Part shown: positions 5,166 to 7,096 of the stretch, piece after piece
How the letters are laid out: every line of letters begins with the position of its first letter
Position numbering within the stretch: position 1 is the stretch's first letter
Source: Thermodesulfobacteriota bacterium
GTDB taxonomy: Bacteria; Desulfobacterota_D; UBA1144; Nemesobacterales; UBA2774
Assembly (NCBI GenBank): GCA_039028315.1
Contig: JBCCIH010000132.1
Span: 1 to 7,096 of the forward strand
Direction: 5' to 3'
Length of the DNA stretch: 7,096 nucleotides
Position numbers and translations under genes: made by a program
The notes under the pieces: generated by a model
Told to the model about the DNA's origin: nothing
The model's database searches: none
Seen by the model: the letters and a program-made list of their open reading frames with translations, nothing else

Positions 5166-6518
5166 TTAAGCAGCTCTGTAATTTCTTTTTATAAGTCTTC
5201 GTATAAGTATTAAAGCAGGGAATAACATTAAGAATGATAGATTAGAAATGTTGCCGCTGGAAGGTGCCAAAGAACATCCACCTCCTCCACTGTCATTATC
5301 AATGTTTTGTATAACAGCTAGACATTCCGCTATAAACACCTCTGAGTTCAGATCAGGATTATCACCCGTTAAATCTGATGAATTTAGTGATGTTAAAAAA
5401 GTAAAATCAGCATTAAGTGCAGTGCTAAAGGTGCTGGCTCCTGTTGAAGATGTATGCTGAAAGAACATATCATCACCTAGATCGTAGAGGAATATTTCCC
5501 TTGAGTTCCCTGGATTGCCCCCGGTAATATCTGCCAGACTTGCGAAAATAATGGTGTTTCCATCTGGACTGAACCTTGGAAGATTACTATTAGAATTTGT
5601 CATAGTTATCTGCGTAGTGCTATCTGCTAATATATCGTATAGAAATATCTCAAGACTACCATCAGGATTATCTCCTGTGAGATCAAGATTAGAATCAAAA
5701 ACTATAAGAGACCCATCAGGACTAAATGCGGGATTTCGGTTACTAGAAACTGTACTGTCTGTGCTATCGGTTACTTGTGTGATTACATCAGTATTAGCGT
5801 TGTAAAGATAGAGTTCCTGACTTAGATCGGCGTTGGCGCCTGTGAGGTCTCCTAATGACTGGAACGACACCATTGTTCCATCAGCGCTAATACCCGCACG
5901 AAGATTATGACTAATTACTGTAGTATCTGTAATTTGAATAAATGACAATGTGTCGATATCGAAGAGAAAAACCTCTGGATTACCATCTGGATTTTCACCT
6001 GTATGATCTCTGTTGGAAACAAAAGCTATGTGAGTACCATCAGAATTGATTATTGGGAACCGGGAAACAAATGCGCCGCCGCCTGTTGTATCTGTAAGCT
6101 GGTCTATTGCAAGAGTTTCAGTATCCAGTAAGAACACCTCTCTGCTGCCATCAGCATTATCACCTGTAATATCATTCTCAGATGTGAATACAACCAACGA
6201 ACCGTCACTACTCATAGTCGGGCTTAGATTGTTATCACCAGTAGTATCTGTTGCCTGCATGAATGTGTCAGTATTTACATCGTATAGAAAAATCTCCGCG
6301 TTTCCATCGATATTTAAACCTGTCAAGTCCTGGTTTGAAACAAACACAACGAGTGACACATCAGAGTTAGCTTTAAGATCACTTGTGATACCACCTATCG
6401 TGTCAGTTATCTGAGTATAAGTACAGTCAAAATCTTGAGAATAAGCAAAATTTGAGACCGAAATTACGGTCATTATAAATCCAAATACCACTGCCACTAG
6501 CATATTGAGTATAAACAT
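5166..6518 (-). CDS. Exported seven-repeat TolB-like beta-propeller protein with Cys-containing C-terminal anchor
   Basis: The 450-residue protein begins with a hydrophobic signal peptide, probably cut after AYS at residue 27. Seven repeats of 51-55 residues follow, each of the form SxDGxxVxFxSxxDxTGxNxDGxxEIFLYDxxTxxxxQxTDTTG, with the DxTG motif starting at residues 64, 116, 171, 224, 279, 330 and 382. This is the PD40/TolB-like propeller type, and seven copies fit a closed seven-bladed ring. The N-terminal strand TQITDT (35-40) would complete the last blade. The tail reads GGGGCSLAP (411-419), then a hydrophobic segment (about 425-439), then RR..KR..R, the layout of a surface-sorting or anchoring signal. 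The mature protein before the tail has only Cys32 and Cys399, one at each end of the ring. AGGGGG lies 10 bases before the ATG, and an in-frame stop at 6542-6540 rules out a longer form. The binding partner is unknown; related proteins are extracellular or periplasmic binding proteins. Confidence 0.88.
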   Translation of the reverse strand: MFILNMLVAVVFGFIMTVISVSNFAYSQDFDCTYTQITDTIGGITSDLKANSDVSLVVFVSNQDLTGLNIDGNAEIFLYDVNTDTFMQATDTTGDNNLSPTMSSDGSLVVFTSENDITGDNADGSREVFLLDTETLAIDQLTDTTGGGAFVSRFPIINSDGTHIAFVSNRDHTGENPDGNPEVFLFDIDTLSFIQITDTTVISHNLRAGISADGTMVSFQSLGDLTGANADLSQELYLYNANTDVITQVTDSTDSTVSSNRNPAFSPDGSLIVFDSNLDLTGDNPDGSLEIFLYDILADSTTQITMTNSNSNLPRFSPDGNTIIFASLADITGGNPGNSREIFLYDLGDDMFFQHTSSTGASTFSTALNADFTFLTSLNSSDLTGDNPDLNSEVFIAECLAVIQNIDNDSGGGGCSLAPSSGNISNLSFLMLFPALILIRRLIKRNYRAA

Positions 6519-6528
6519 CGTAGTTAAA

Positions 6529-6534
6529 CCCCCT
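6529..6534 (-). promoter_or_regulatory. Ribosome-binding site of the propeller gene
   Basis: AGGGGG on the minus strand lies 10 bases before the ATG at 6518. The spacing is slightly long but acceptable, and it supports this start over the next ATG five codons later. Confidence 0.55.
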
Positions 6535-6544
6535 GTGATTTATG

Positions 6545-6572
6545 ATTTTAAAGAATCAGTAACATGCCACAA
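6545..6572 (-). promoter_or_regulatory. Possible promoter of the propeller gene
   Basis: On the minus strand there is TTGTGG (6572-6567), a 16-base spacer and TAAAAT (6550-6545). The -10 has one mismatch and the -35 keeps only TTG. Transcription would start near 6538, giving a leader of about 20 bases that includes the AGGGGG site. Confidence 0.35.
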
Positions 6573-6740
6573 CAAAAAGGTTCAAATCTCAATTTATTTA
6601 CTTATTGATAGATGTTTATGTAGAGTTGCTGCAAGTTGAGAAAGAAGAAGGAGCAATAGCTCAAAACCTAGATTGAAATCGCCTATGACACCGCCAGTCA
6701 TCCGATTCAGTTTATATGGCCATAATACAATATAGAAGTA

Positions 6741-6758
6741 AGTAATTCAAGAATTACT
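6741..6758. repeat. Perfect 8-2-8 inverted repeat
   Basis: AGTAATTC-AA-GAATTACT is an exact inverted repeat. It is AT-rich and has no T-run on either side, so it is not an intrinsic terminator. The size and two-base spacer suit a dimeric repressor operator, but it lies about 170 bases upstream of the possible propeller promoter and its role is unknown. Confidence 0.55.
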
Positions 6759-6835
6759 GTCATTGCGATTGGACCCAGCAAAGATATAGTTTTAATGGGG
6801 ATCACGAATCAAGGAAAGTTCGGCTGACTAAGTGA

Positions 6836-7096
6836 CTAAGACTCTATTTCTTTTCTCATAAGAGAAATAGTCTCAGCATAGTCTTTTGTGCCGAAAATAC
6901 CAGAGCCGGAGACTATAGAATCCGCTCCTGCATCTGATATTAGTTTAATATTATCAAGCTTTATTCCGCCGTCAACTTGAATTAAAGGCGGGTTTGGGAA
7001 CTCATCTATGATCTCTCTAAGGGTGCTTACCTTATCCACCATAGACTCTATAAATTTCTGGCCCGGAAAACCCGGTTCTACTGTCATAATAAGCAC
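6836..7096 (-). CDS. rpe: Ribulose-phosphate 3-epimerase, C-terminal part (5' end outside window)
   Basis: Rpe interconverts D-ribulose 5-phosphate and D-xylulose 5-phosphate in the pentose phosphate and Calvin pathways, using a TIM barrel with a divalent metal. The 87 visible codons include the stop and carry the family's C-terminal signatures: MTVEPGFPGQKFI, the catalytic metal-binding aspartate in VDGGI, and the phosphate-binding SGSGIF segment, followed by a typical DYAETISLMRKEI end helix. The frame is open to the window edge. The GTG at 7096-7094 falls within a conserved strand and is not the start. Against a usual length of about 220 residues, some 130 N-terminal residues, including the other metal ligands, lie beyond the window. 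No terminator is visible after the TAG stop. Confidence 0.95.
   Translation of the reverse strand: MLIMTVEPGFPGQKFIESMVDKVSTLREIIDEFPNPPLIQVDGGIKLDNIKLISDAGADSIVSGSGIFGTKDYAETISLMRKEIES

Larger units (their letters stand above)
6519..6835. other. 317-base intergenic region between rpe and the propeller gene
   Basis: No convincing gene is seen on either strand; the short open frames lack ribosome-binding sites or family resemblance. Besides the propeller promoter at its left end, it contains a perfect inverted repeat at 6741-6758 and a small palindrome TATGGCCATA at 6715-6724. No intrinsic terminator follows the rpe stop, so rpe transcripts may run into this region or end by a factor-dependent route. 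Confidence 0.6.

Noticed and set aside
5248..6414. Three plus-strand open frames (5248-5460, 5515-5805, 6046-6414) with repetitive PSGLSPV-type peptides
   Set aside because: They are antisense to the propeller repeats, and their apparent repetitiveness is the complement of the repeat codons. They have no ribosome-binding sites.
6564..6569. TGGCAT upstream of the propeller gene as a sigma-54 -24 element
   Set aside because: The matching -12 element (TTGC at the right spacing) is absent.
6579..6588. GGTTCAAATC resembling a tRNA T-arm
   Set aside because: The flanking bases do not form the five-pair T-stem, and no acceptor, D-arm or anticodon arm can be folded around it.
6685..6735. A 16-codon open frame starting ATG ACA CCG in the rpe-propeller gap
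   Set aside because: It has no Shine-Dalgarno, is very short and has no recognisable relation; the AAGGAG nearby at about 6647-6652 has no start codon at usable distance.
6825..6840. Tandem 8-base repeat TGACTAAG TGACTAAG at the end of rpe
   Set aside because: It is just two copies of a short unit at the stop codon, plausibly replication slippage; no flanking element suggests an attachment site.

Overview
This 7.1 kb window is ordinary AT-rich bacterial chromosome. It carries six complete or nearly complete protein genes and two genes cut by the window edges. The gene set suggests a Gram-negative organism: pdxJ, a four-cysteine Fur, folC, a class II histone-deacetylase-like hydrolase, a DnaC/DnaI-like ATPase, rpe, and an exported beta-propeller with a Gly-Gly-Cys / membrane helix / Arg-Lys C-terminal tail. 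The DXPS-independent-looking housekeeping genes do not narrow the lineage; the tail type and the zinc-finger ATPase with its partner gene fit deltaproteobacterial-grade lineages (Desulfobacterota, Dadabacteria, SAR324 and relatives). That placement is an inference with low confidence. I see no rRNA, tRNA, CRISPR array, insertion sequence or phage gene.

Layout, left to right. (1) The 3' part of pdxJ (+, vitamin B6 synthesis) converges on a fur-family gene (-), with only 12 bases between the stops. (2) fur and folC (+) diverge from a 157-base region. On the fur side this holds a near-consensus promoter (TTGATA-17-TATAAT) whose -10/start region is covered by a perfect 17-base Fur-box palindrome, so fur very probably represses itself. 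On the folC side there is an extended -10 only about 15 bases from the ATG and no Shine-Dalgarno. (3) folC is followed after 52 bases by an HDAC-family hydrolase (+) with a good ribosome-binding site. (4) The hydrolase meets a two-gene minus-strand operon tail to tail, and the two stop codons share a TTAA. The operon is an uncharacterised 215-residue protein followed, with an 8-base overlap, by a DnaC/DnaI-like AAA+ ATPase carrying eight N-terminal cysteines. I infer a helicase-loader or replication-restart type module. (5) A strong intrinsic terminator separates this operon from a minus-strand gene for a secreted seven-repeat TolB-like beta-propeller. (6) A 317-base gene-poor stretch precedes the 3' end of rpe (-, pentose phosphate pathway).

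The genes are mostly separate transcription units rather than one pathway. The parts most worth a second look are the fur autoregulatory site, the paired putative helicase-loader genes, and the propeller protein, which shows a possible disulfide ring closure, repeated acidic loops and a Cys-containing C-terminal sorting-type tail.
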